A program made the position numbers and the translations under genes. Positions 6,001 to 10,767 of a DNA stretch of 10,767 nt are shown here, piece after piece (the first letter of the stretch is position 1; every line of letters begins with the position of its first letter). Below the pieces are notes generated by a model that did not search any database, was not told the DNA's origin, and worked only from the letters and a program-made list of their open reading frames with translations. The stretch comes from CAYSGX01 sp964518215 (GTDB lineage Bacteria > Bacteroidota > Bacteroidia > Chitinophagales > CAIOSU01), in the NCBI GenBank assembly GCA_964518215.1, contig CAZFFP010000097.1, positions 1 through 10,767 on the forward strand, read 5' to 3'.

Positions 6001-8832
6001 GTAACAGCCGAGCCGGGCGAAAAAGCCAAACTGATTATTGGTAGTGCAGCTAAAGAGGTAAAAATATTGTATGAATTATCGCAAGACAATAAAATAATTT
6101 CTCGTCAATGGCTCGCGCTGAACAATGAGAAAAAAACTATTGAAATTCCTATTGAAGAAAAGCATAGAGGTAATCTTGTGGCCACTTTTGCTTTTGTGAA
6201 AGACAATCGTAGTTATGGTTTTTCGCAGGTAATTACCGTTCCTTACACCAACAAAGAATTGAAAGTAGAATGGGAAACCTTCCGCGATAAATTAGCTCCC
6301 GGACAGCAAGAACAATGGAAGCTGAAATTGAGTGGCAGCAAAGGCGAAAAAGTAGCGGCTGAATTATTAGCTGGCATGTATGATGCTTCGCTCGATGCAT
6401 TTGTGAGTAACTATTGGAATTTTAATGTTTGGCAAAGCACCGGTCATGCTGCGGCATGGAATAGCAATCAAAATTTCCGTGCAGCTTCTTCATTATCTTT
6501 TCAAAAACATTTTGCCCGAGCCAATTATCACAGTCAACTCTATGATGAACTGAATTGGTTTAACCCTTATGGTTATTACGGAAGAGGCAATCTTAGATTC
6601 AAAGGTGGAAGGGCTGCTTTTTATGATGATGCAGATATGGCAGGTGCGCCCATGCAAGAAAGAGCATTAATGAGTGTGGCAGAAACGAAGTCTTCTGCAA
6701 AAAAATCAGAGTCAAATATTGTTGCGCTGGAAGAAGTCGCTCTCGAAAGTCCACTAATGGATAAAGATGAAGAAGATAAATCAGTCCACAGTCCACAGAC
6801 CACAGACCACAGTAACATAAGTCCAAGAACCAACTTACAAGAAACAGCTTTTTTCTTTCCGAATTTAGAAACTGATGCCGAAGGCAATGTGATTATCAAC
6901 TTCACCATTCCTGAAGCATTAACACGCTGGAAGTTGATGGGCTTTGCACATACCAAAGAATTGCAATCGGTGTTGTTCAACAAAGAAACGGTTACACAAA
7001 AAGATTTAATGGTGTTTCCAAATGCGCCACGTTTTTTAAGAGAGGGCGACAGAATTTCTTTCAGCGCAAAGGTTACTAACCTAAGCGAGAAAGATATAGA
7101 CGGCACTGCTAAACTAACCTTGCTGAATGCGCTTACGCTTCAGCCTATTAATAATGAATTAGGCAATAACAAGCCCGAAATAACTTTTGAAGCTAAGAAA
7201 GGACAAAGCGCATCGCTGTCATGGTCGCTGAAAATTCCGCAAGGCATTGAAGCCGTAACATATCGCATCACTGCTTCCGCAGGCAACTTTACCGATGGCG
7301 AAGAAAGCACCTTGCCTGTTTTAACCAATAGAATGCTGGTGACCGAAACGCTTCCACTTTGGATTAAGAGCAATCAAACAAAAACTTTCAAATTAGATAA
7401 GTTAATAGAATCGGGTAAAGGCTCTACTACTTTAAAAAATCAGCGCCTCACAATCGAATTTACTTCACAGCCCGCATGGTATGCCATACAAGCGTTGCCT
7501 TATTTAATGGAGTATCCTTACGATTGTGCCGAGCAAACTTTCAACCGATTATATGCCAATAGCTTGGCAACACATATCGTGAACAGTTCTCCTAAAGTGA
7601 AAACCGTTTTCGAGCGTTGGAAAAATACCGATGCGCTGTTGAGCAATCTTTCTAAAAATCAGGAGTTGAAAAATATTCTGCTGGAAGAAACACCTTGGGT
7701 GTTGGATGCACAAAACGAAACCGAGCGCAAGAAACGTGTGGCGTTATTGTTCGATTTAAACACCATGAGCCAACAAACCGAAAGTAGCATTAACAAACTC
7801 GAAAAAATGCAATTGCCCAATGGCGGCTTTCCGTGGTTTAGCGGTATGCGCGACCATGAATACATCACGCTGTATATGCTCACCGGCTTGGGTAAGTTAG
7901 ATAAGCTGAATGTAATTCAGCTGGAACAAAACAACCGCTACAAACAAATAGCCCTGAAAGCCACCCGCTATTGCGATGACCGCATGAAAGAACATTATGA
8001 AGATTTGAAAAAACGTAAAGCCAAAATGGACGAGCAACAAATCGGCTATTTGCAGATTCAGTATTTATATGCTCGCAGTTTTATGAATAAATATGTCGAG
8101 TTGCCTGCATCGCACAAAGAGGCATACAATTATTATTTTCAGCAAGCCGAAAAATATTGGAACAAACAAAATCAATACATGAAAGGCATGATTGCTTTGG
8201 CGCTGCATCGTGCAGGTAATACCAAAACACCGCCATTGATTATACGCTCGCTCGATGAAACTGCCGTGAAGAATGAAGAACTGGGCATGTATTGGAAAGA
8301 CCTGGCGCGTGGCTACTATTGGTATCAGGCACCGGTAGAAACACAGGCACTAATGATTGAAGCCTTTAACGAAGTAACGAAAAACGAAACTGCTGTTGAC
8401 GAGTTGCGTGTATGGTTGCTGAAAAATAAACAGACCAACGCATGGAGCAATAGCAAATCTACTGCCGATGCCTGCTATTCATTATTATTAAGCGGAACNN
8501 NNNNNNNNNNNNNNNNNNNNNNNNNNNNNNNNNNNNNNNNNNNNNNNNNNNNNNNNNNNNNNNNNNNNNNNNNNNNNNNNNNNNNNNNNNNNNNNNNNAC
8601 CAATGTATTGTCGCACTATAAATGGCAGGGCGGCTTGGGCTATTACGAAAGCACCCGCGATGCCGCTACACATTTCTTCTTCGACCGCTTGCCCAAAGGC
8701 ACCTATGTGTTTGAATATACCTTGCGTGTATCGCACAAAGGCGATTTCAGCAACGGCATTACCACTATACGGTGCATGTATGCGCCCGAATTTGCTTCGC
8801 ATAGTGAAGGGGTGAGGGTGAAGGTGGAGTGA
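3043..8832 (+). CDS. Large alpha-2-macroglobulin family protein with CAEQ thioester (interrupted by an assembly gap)
   Basis: Bacterial A2M proteins are exported traps: cleavage of a bait region by a protease exposes a Cys-Gln thioester that captures the attacker. The N-terminus (about 4-20) is a signal peptide or signal anchor with no lipobox cysteine. Residues about 40-380 are a helical, TPR-like region. Macroglobulin-type beta domains follow, with the hallmarks YRPGQTVFFKG (610-620) and VEDYKRPKFEV (692-702). A bait-region-type domain ends near 1130, and a charged low-complexity linker spans about 1190-1262. The A2M signature ETAFFFPNL is at 1267-1275. The thioester motif YPYDCAEQTF keeps C1495 and Q1498, and a helical thioester domain runs to about 1817. 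The C-terminal beta domain ends MYAPEFASHSEGVRVKVE. The translation counts 1929 residues including the N run, but part of the gene is missing there. No pbpC partner is visible. Family assignment is secure; the physiological target is inferred. Confidence 0.95.
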   Translation: MKLKYFIIPVLFIVGAAVGFSKILQLKSWKPIDYRQGKPYQQDWKKIDSLSNLGQSETVLEIIDEVYEKAITEENYAQIIKAIIYKTNNNQHEENAEENNIKFIETELKKIPFPSKPLLQSILAEKYWNYYQNNRYKILQRTVTVDFKNNDIQTWDAEKFALKTAELYAASLENADSLKRVDLALMDSVLITQAGSKNLRPTLYDFLAHRALDFFSNDETGMTKPSDLFKIDNPEVFSEAKKFISLRFITPDLLSHDYKALVLFRQLTAFHLGETNANTLVDLELQRLKFMQRKAVVADKDSLYLQALIKLEAAYKNDTISARTGFEIAQHYYGKANSPSPWERGLGGEALQKCNDIIKRFPKTQGAHNCEILKQQILQPSLSFQVENVNVPNKSFLSLINYKNITNLHLKIVKADEQLNKLNDRYEQEKFIAELNNRKPVNEWQQALTEIKDYRSHSTEIKINALPFGKYYLIASADEDFKGDSTQVVFAKFWISNLSFITKNNHDGNLEIYVLDRTSGHAIPSAEIKTYKEQYNYGSREYDFKFSGSYKTNIEGYVTIPGKGNYDNFKIEIVNKNDKLDLSDYFYTSRYRDNDRTQTRAFLFTDRAIYRPGQTVFFKGILLETFKKENKIKPSQTVTVTLRDVNYQVVKEQRFTTNEYGTFNGNFILPSSGLNGNFTLQVESFGSKNFRVEDYKRPKFEVKFEPVKGSYQLNDFVEVKGNAKMYAGSNVDEAQVKYRVVRNARYPIWWGWWWRSQFPSSPEQEIISGETKTDAEGNFTVRFTAVPDFSLDKKNSPIFTYTVYADITDITGETRSNQASVSVGYVALEADLDLKETLLNNEAARVKIITQNLNGEFEAAKGTIVIHQLTAPDKLLRKKLWQQPSQFLLKENDFEKEFPIDEYNAKNDFSEWKKGKQVLTRSFNTEEEKELVLKELVTWEQGAYIATLKTEDKFGNEVKAEKYFTVLNPASKQMPYPKYDYFYAEKVTAEPGEKAKLIIGSAAKEVKILYELSQDNKIISRQWLALNNEKKTIEIPIEEKHRGNLVATFAFVKDNRSYGFSQVITVPYTNKELKVEWETFRDKLAPGQQEQWKLKLSGSKGEKVAAELLAGMYDASLDAFVSNYWNFNVWQSTGHAAAWNSNQNFRAASSLSFQKHFARANYHSQLYDELNWFNPYGYYGRGNLRFKGGRAAFYDDADMAGAPMQERALMSVAETKSSAKKSESNIVALEEVALESPLMDKDEEDKSVHSPQTTDHSNISPRTNLQETAFFFPNLETDAEGNVIINFTIPEALTRWKLMGFAHTKELQSVLFNKETVTQKDLMVFPNAPRFLREGDRISFSAKVTNLSEKDIDGTAKLTLLNALTLQPINNELGNNKPEITFEAKKGQSASLSWSLKIPQGIEAVTYRITASAGNFTDGEESTLPVLTNRMLVTETLPLWIKSNQTKTFKLDKLIESGKGSTTLKNQRLTIEFTSQPAWYAIQALPYLMEYPYDCAEQTFNRLYANSLATHIVNSSPKVKTVFERWKNTDALLSNLSKNQELKNILLEETPWVLDAQNETERKKRVALLFDLNTMSQQTESSINKLEKMQLPNGGFPWFSGMRDHEYITLYMLTGLGKLDKLNVIQLEQNNRYKQIALKATRYCDDRMKEHYEDLKKRKAKMDEQQIGYLQIQYLYARSFMNKYVELPASHKEAYNYYFQQAEKYWNKQNQYMKGMIALALHRAGNTKTPPLIIRSLDETAVKNEELGMYWKDLARGYYWYQAPVETQALMIEAFNEVTKNETAVDELRVWLLKNKQTNAWSNSKSTADACYSLLLSGXXXXXXXXXXXXXXXXXXXXXXXXXXXXXXXXXXTNVLSHYKWQGGLGYYESTRDAATHFFFDRLPKGTYVFEYTLRVSHKGDFSNGITTIRCMYAPEFASHSEGVRVKVE
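4052..4095 (+). repeat. GC-rich palindromic repeat inserted in frame in the A2M gene
   Basis: CCCCCTCTCC (4055-4064) and GGAGAGGGGG (4068-4077) form a perfect 10-bp stem over a TTG loop, followed by a G-rich tail ending GGCTCTT. The segment encodes NSPSPWERGLGGE (about residues 337-349), which is Pro/Gly/Trp-rich inside an otherwise helical, Lys/Glu/Gln-rich region. The text reads naturally across it (YYGKA before, ALQKCNDII after). GCT occurs at both borders (4048-4050 and 4090-4092), possibly a short target duplication but too short to rely on. It resembles the element at 2995-3042. Confidence 0.75.
6784..6811 (+). repeat. Four-copy 7-nt tandem repeat within the A2M gene
   Basis: Two copies of GTCCACA are followed by two of GACCACA, giving a 28-nt array. 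It encodes VHSPQTTDH (about residues 1248-1256) in the low-complexity linker just before the ETAFFFPNL signature. Arrays built on GTCCACAG-type units are familiar intergenic repeats in Bacteroidota drafts. Here the array is read through without breaking the frame. Confidence 0.75.
8499..8598. other. Assembly gap of exactly 100 Ns inside the A2M gene
   Basis: The run is exactly 100 Ns, the usual placeholder for a scaffold join of unknown size. It falls between the end of the thioester domain (ADACYSLLLSGT) and the last part of the C-terminal domain (TNVLSHYKWQGGLGYYEST). From memory of related proteins, well over 100 residues normally separate these landmarks, so several hundred bases are probably absent. 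The reading frame resumes correctly only because of the placeholder length. Confidence 0.95.
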
Positions 8833-8833
8833 G

Positions 8834-8847
8834 GATTTTAGATTTTA
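8834..8847 (+). repeat. Two-copy GATTTTA direct repeat after the A2M stop
   Basis: Two adjacent GATTTTA units follow the A2M stop codon by 1 nt. Short GATTTTA arrays are common intergenic tails in Bacteroidota, but two copies could be chance in AT-rich sequence. The remaining 8848-8890 spacer is AT-rich with no clear promoter or terminator. Confidence 0.35.
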
Positions 8848-8890
8848 GAAGGTAAATTTAATATAATTTTAAAACTCAAAATATTAAGCT

Positions 8891-9574
8891 ATGTTAATCC
8901 TCATAAAAATGTTACTAAGAAATCCATTAATAATATGCGTGTTAATATTTGCGAAGGGTTACAGTCAATCTAATGATAGCTCAAGACAGGAATACTATAA
9001 AAGAATTGGCATACATGATATAATTGACACTATCATCTTTAAGAATGAGAAACACTTTGTATTAAGATATAGACAGGAAAAACGGCACGACTTAATTTCT
9101 AGCACAAACTATCCAAATGGAAAGTATTTGATTTTTTGGGAAGGTGAAGAAAATGAACCTGCTCGTGCATTCACAATTAGAAATAAAGAAATATGCGACA
9201 CTTTGTTTTTATACCACAGAGGATACAATCCAAGCATGTGGATTTATAATAATTGTAATAAAATTTCAAGAATGATTCAAAGTCATAATTATGGAAATTA
9301 TAGCATAATAAACTTAATGGGTGACACATTAATAAACCCCGAAGAACTCTATTGGAATAATGATATGATTAAGAGAGAAATTTACTACACTGATACTTTA
9401 AGAGGGAGATATGCAAGCAGTAGCAGTATTTATTTAGTTAATGAGTATAGTATGAATGGCAAGTTAATTTTTATTTATGACTGTATAAATAAAATTAAAA
9501 AGCATATGGATAGGGCAGGTAATGTAGTCAAATCAGAACCAATTAAATCATGTTATTTTCATCCAGATAAATAG
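8891..9574 (+). CDS. Exported hypothetical protein
   Basis: This 227-residue protein is not one I recognise. It starts with a signal peptide: a basic and hydrophobic stretch to about residue 22, then AKGYSQ, with likely cleavage near 25/26. A second in-frame ATG at 8909 (Met7) would also give a good signal peptide, so the start is uncertain. The mature part is rich in Tyr, Asn, Ile and Asp, with no transmembrane segment and four cysteines (102, 122, 198, 221). Fragments such as GDTLINPEELYW, YTDTLRGRY and NGKLIFIYD suggest a beta-rich secreted protein. Its sequence is visibly AT-richer than the A2M gene, and with the flanking repeats this may indicate separate acquisition. It lies 58 nt after A2M on the same strand; co-transcription is possible but no functional link is shown. 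Confidence 0.75.
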   Translation: MLILIKMLLRNPLIICVLIFAKGYSQSNDSSRQEYYKRIGIHDIIDTIIFKNEKHFVLRYRQEKRHDLISSTNYPNGKYLIFWEGEENEPARAFTIRNKEICDTLFLYHRGYNPSMWIYNNCNKISRMIQSHNYGNYSIINLMGDTLINPEELYWNNDMIKREIYYTDTLRGRYASSSSIYLVNEYSMNGKLIFIYDCINKIKKHMDRAGNVVKSEPIKSCYFHPDK

Positions 9575-9678
9575 TTTTTGATTTTTAAGTTATGAGATTT
9601 CTGTTGTTCCCGTTGTCCAGTTGTTCAAAGTCTTCCCTCATAGCACAACATGCAGCCAGCAACTTTGAACTTACGATG

Positions 9679-9700
9679 AAAAATAAGTTTTCAAACTTAT
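9679..9700 (-). terminator. Possible minus-strand intrinsic terminator
   Basis: Read on the minus strand, ATAAGTTT-GA-AAACTTAT forms an 8-bp stem with a very tight 2-nt loop and is followed by TTTT. It overlaps the stop codon of a short minus-strand open frame. The stem is nearly all A-T, so it would be a weak terminator. It could equally be part of the surrounding repeat cluster. Confidence 0.3.
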
Positions 9701-9813
9701 CATCTCTTTCCACTTAAACAAGCCAGATAGCGCAACATCACCTTCCGCACCGTTTGCTCATTTGTCTGAATCACGGATTCAAAAAGATTCAAAAATTTCA
9801 CTGAAAATATTTT
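9700..9813 (-). pseudogene. Possible C-terminal gene remnant on the minus strand
   Basis: A 37-codon minus-strand frame ends at TGA (9700-9702) and includes NEQTVRKVMLRYLACLSGKR, which has the composition of a real helical protein end. It is closed upstream by a stop at 9814-9816 and has no ATG start at its head. Its upstream half is the left arm of the 9761-9863 repeat. It could be the eroded 3' end of a gene truncated by repeat insertion, or chance. I do not recognise the family. Confidence 0.2.
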
Positions 9814-9863
9814 TCAATAATCTGCGCTATCCCATAGTCTATATCATCTGTGATGCAGACAAA
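9761..9863. repeat. Approximately 103-bp element bounded by 18-nt inverted arms
   Basis: TTTGTCTGAATCACGGAT (9761-9778) is the reverse complement of 9846-9863 (ATCTGTGATGCAGACAAA) with 16 of 18 positions matching. The interior has a weaker inner inverted similarity (GATTCAAAAAT against the complement of ATTTTTCAATAATC). Elements built on TCTGAATCACGGATT-type arms are common dispersed sequences in Bacteroidota. The structure suits a miniature non-coding mobile element or an RNA-level hairpin. No transposase is present. Confidence 0.65.
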
Positions 9864-9874
9864 AGAGAAAAATG

Positions 9875-9898
9875 CTTTGCGGCTTTGCGCCTTTGCAT
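9875..9898 (+). repeat. Three-copy 8-nt CTTTGCGN tandem repeat
   Basis: CTTTGCGG, CTTTGCGC and CTTTGCAT are consecutive 8-nt units, the last degenerate. Arrays of CTTTGCG units are recurrent intergenic repeats in Bacteroidota and some other phyla. The array ends 33 nt before the antitoxin-like gene and may lie in or beside its promoter. Confidence 0.6.
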
Positions 9899-9931
9899 GC
9901 AATCAAAAATATTTTTCTGTAAATTCACAAT

Positions 9932-10141
9932 ATGTTCAAACAAGCTGACATCAACGATATTTTAAAACAAGTAGCGCATTTAGATGAAAACGCTCAGCAA
10001 GAAGTGGCGCAAAAAATTAATGCTTTGGTTAAGAGGCAAAAAACAAAAACTATTCCCATAACAAACCCGAACGAGTTAGGCGCAAAAATATGGAAGCGCA
10101 AAAATGTGGCTGCCTATATTGAAGAACTTCGCAACTGGTAA
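9932..10141 (+). CDS. Small antitoxin-like protein
   Basis: This 69-residue protein has a predicted helical N-terminal half (DINDILKQVAHLDENAQQEV), a basic centre (VKRQKTKT) and a C-terminal segment GAKIWKRKNVAAYIEELRNW. The pattern of a helical 'LDE..Q.E' start followed by 'IW......YI.E.R.W' matches, from memory, small antitoxins paired with PIN-domain toxins in Bacteroidota and cyanobacteria. The C-terminal part would wrap the toxin and the N-terminal part would mediate dimerisation or DNA binding. The next open frame starts 3 nt after the stop and carries a PIN-like IFLDT motif, which supports the reading. There is no signal peptide, so it is cytoplasmic. The ATG at 9932 is the natural start. 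Confidence 0.6.
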   Translation: MFKQADINDILKQVAHLDENAQQEVAQKINALVKRQKTKTIPITNPNELGAKIWKRKNVAAYIEELRNW

Positions 10142-10144
10142 AGT

Positions 10145-10243
10145 ATGAGTGGCAAGCTAAAAGGAAAGACTATTTTCTTAGATACAGCAACAATAGCCAA
10201 ACAAGAAATTATTGGAATTAACGAAGTTAAGTTTCACGAATAA
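10145..10243 (+). pseudogene. Truncated PIN-domain (VapC-like) toxin stub
   Basis: A 32-residue frame starts ATG at 10145, 3 nt after the antitoxin-like gene. It reads MSGKLKGKTIFLDTATIAKQ and ends INEVKFHE. The IFLDT strand resembles the first beta strand and first catalytic Asp of PIN-domain ribonucleases (usually 120-140 residues). Nothing of the remaining catalytic core is present, and the next gene begins 57 nt later. An internal deletion joining the toxin's N- and C-terminal ends would explain it. A genuine tiny protein is possible. The assignment rests on position and one motif. Confidence 0.4.
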
Positions 10244-10300
10244 TATTAGGCCTCGGTAGCCGAAAAGAGGATTTAGAGTAGGCGAAAAAATAATTAACCT

Positions 10301-10714
10301 ATGAAAAACATGAAAATTTTAATGATTGGACTTTTATTCACAGCATCAATAGTATACACAAGCTGTAACAAAGATGAAAAAGAGAATGAGGATAACAATG
10401 GAAATAATTTTGCATCTAAACTTGAAGGCACTTACATAGGTAATGCAGATTATTTTGGCGCAGAACCAGCAACAACCATTATTACCCGCATAAATAACAA
10501 TTCTGTTAATTTACAATTAAGCGGCATTGGTTACACATTATGCCTTGATAGTGTTAATGTTAACACAGCCTCCACTTTCAACTTCAATGAATATGATGGA
10601 TGTTTTGGAGAAAATGCAACTGGTGGTGGTAACCTAAGCGGAAGCACTTTAAATTACACCTGGACACAAGTAGGTGGAAGCGCAATTAGTATAACATTTA
10701 GTGGTAGTAAATAG
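10301..10714 (+). CDS. Small surface-directed lipoprotein, hypothetical
   Basis: This 137-residue protein has a lipoprotein signal peptide: basic MKNMK, a hydrophobic stretch at 6-18 and YTSC with the lipidated cysteine at 22. The -3 residue is Tyr, so the lipobox is relaxed. The following CNKDE matches the K-(D/E)2 lipoprotein export signal described in Bacteroidota, which directs lipoproteins to the outer face of the outer membrane. An acidic, Asn-rich tether follows to about residue 37. The remaining 100 residues are beta-prone and Asn/Thr/Gly-rich, with two cysteines (81, 101) that may pair. The fold looks like a small beta-barrel or sandwich (EGTYIGNADYFG start, ISITFSGSK end); I do not recognise a specific family. 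An alternative ATG at 10310 would shorten the signal by three residues. No clear Shine-Dalgarno or promoter is visible in 10244-10300. Confidence 0.8.
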   Translation: MKNMKILMIGLLFTASIVYTSCNKDEKENEDNNGNNFASKLEGTYIGNADYFGAEPATTIITRINNNSVNLQLSGIGYTLCLDSVNVNTASTFNFNEYDGCFGENATGGGNLSGSTLNYTWTQVGGSAISITFSGSK

Positions 10715-10730
10715 AAAATAAAGTTATTTT
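10715..10730 (+). terminator. Weak AT palindrome after the lipoprotein gene
   Basis: AAAATAA (10715-10721) is the reverse complement of TTATTTT (10724-10730), starting directly after the stop codon. It ends in a short T run and so has terminator geometry, but an all-A/T 7-bp stem over a 2-nt loop is weak. It may be chance. The last 37 nt of the window show nothing further. Confidence 0.25.
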
Positions 10731-10767
10731 ATACTCCATCTATTCACCATGTTATTCCATATGTTCG

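Larger units (their letters stand above)
9575..9931. other. Intergenic repeat cluster without a convincing gene
   Basis: This 357-nt stretch holds no supported + strand gene. It contains GTTGTT-rich sequence at about 9602-9625 and an inverted pair GTTCAAAGT (9623-9631) / ACTTTGAAC (9662-9670). A perfect ATAAGTTT-TC-AAACTTAT palindrome lies at 9683-9700, a larger inverted-repeat element at 9761-9863 and an 8-nt tandem repeat at 9875-9898. The + strand open frame at 9762-9965 is a translation of the repeat element and is not called as a gene. Confidence 0.7.

Noticed and set aside
6621..7106. 161-codon minus-strand open frame opposite A2M
   Set aside because: It is the antisense of a strongly supported A2M coding region, including the complement of the GTCCACA array, and has no independent support.
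8802..8832. G-rich GGGGTGAGGGTGAAGG stretch at the A2M 3' end, resembling a dispersed repeat
   Set aside because: The encoded HSEGVRVKVE is the ordinary conserved C-terminus of this A2M family, so the G-rich run is native coding sequence.
9761..9898. CRISPR array
   Set aside because: The units are either a single inverted-repeat pair or contiguous 8-nt tandem copies. There are no regularly spaced direct repeats with unique spacers and no cas genes.
9762..9965. 67-codon + strand open frame starting at TTG
   Set aside because: It is a read-through of the inverted-repeat element and the CTTTGCG tandem array, overlaps the antitoxin-like start, and has no protein-like domain pattern.
10250..10272. 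TCGG-TAG-CCGA mini-hairpin upstream of the lipoprotein gene as a terminator or riboswitch
   Set aside because: The stem is only 4 bp and there is no T tract or recognisable aptamer structure.

Overview
The window reads as a draft or metagenome-derived contig from a Bacteroidota bacterium, probably a Chitinophagales/Sphingobacteriia-type genome. The evidence is signal peptides ending in ..FAQ or ..YSQ, little Shine-Dalgarno use, AT-rich coding sequence, a lipoprotein with a Bacteroidota-style surface-export signal, and many short GC-rich or tandem dispersed repeats of kinds common in these genomes. Every gene called with confidence is on the + strand.

Region 58-2927 holds two tandem paralogues of secreted von Willebrand factor A (VWA) proteins. 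Both keep a complete metal-ion-dependent adhesion site (MIDAS) and four matching cysteines. They overlap by 4 nt, and both appear to start at TTG. Region 3043-8832 is a very large alpha-2-macroglobulin (A2M)-family protein with an intact CAEQ thioester motif. It is interrupted near its 3' end by exactly 100 Ns, an assembly gap that probably hides more than 100 nt. Two dispersed repeats have been absorbed in frame into this gene. One is a GC-rich palindrome in the N-terminal helical region; the other is a 7-nt tandem repeat in the candidate protease bait region. A third GC-rich repeat sits directly against its start codon.

Region 8891-9574 encodes an exported protein I do not recognise, with AT-richer sequence than its neighbours. 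Region 9575-9931 has no convincing gene. It is a small repeat cluster with an approximately 103-bp element bounded by 18-nt inverted arms, an 8-nt tandem repeat and a possible minus-strand gene remnant. Region 9932-10243 looks like a decayed toxin-antitoxin pair: an intact small antitoxin-like protein followed 3 nt later by a 32-residue PIN-toxin-like stub. Region 10301-10714 encodes a small, probably surface-exposed lipoprotein.

The likely functional unit is the VWA-VWA-A2M cluster. All three products should be exported to the periplasm or cell surface. An A2M with an active thioester can trap proteases covalently, and MIDAS-bearing VWA domains bind protein ligands through a metal ion. Physical cooperation between them is an inference from adjacency, not something the sequence proves.
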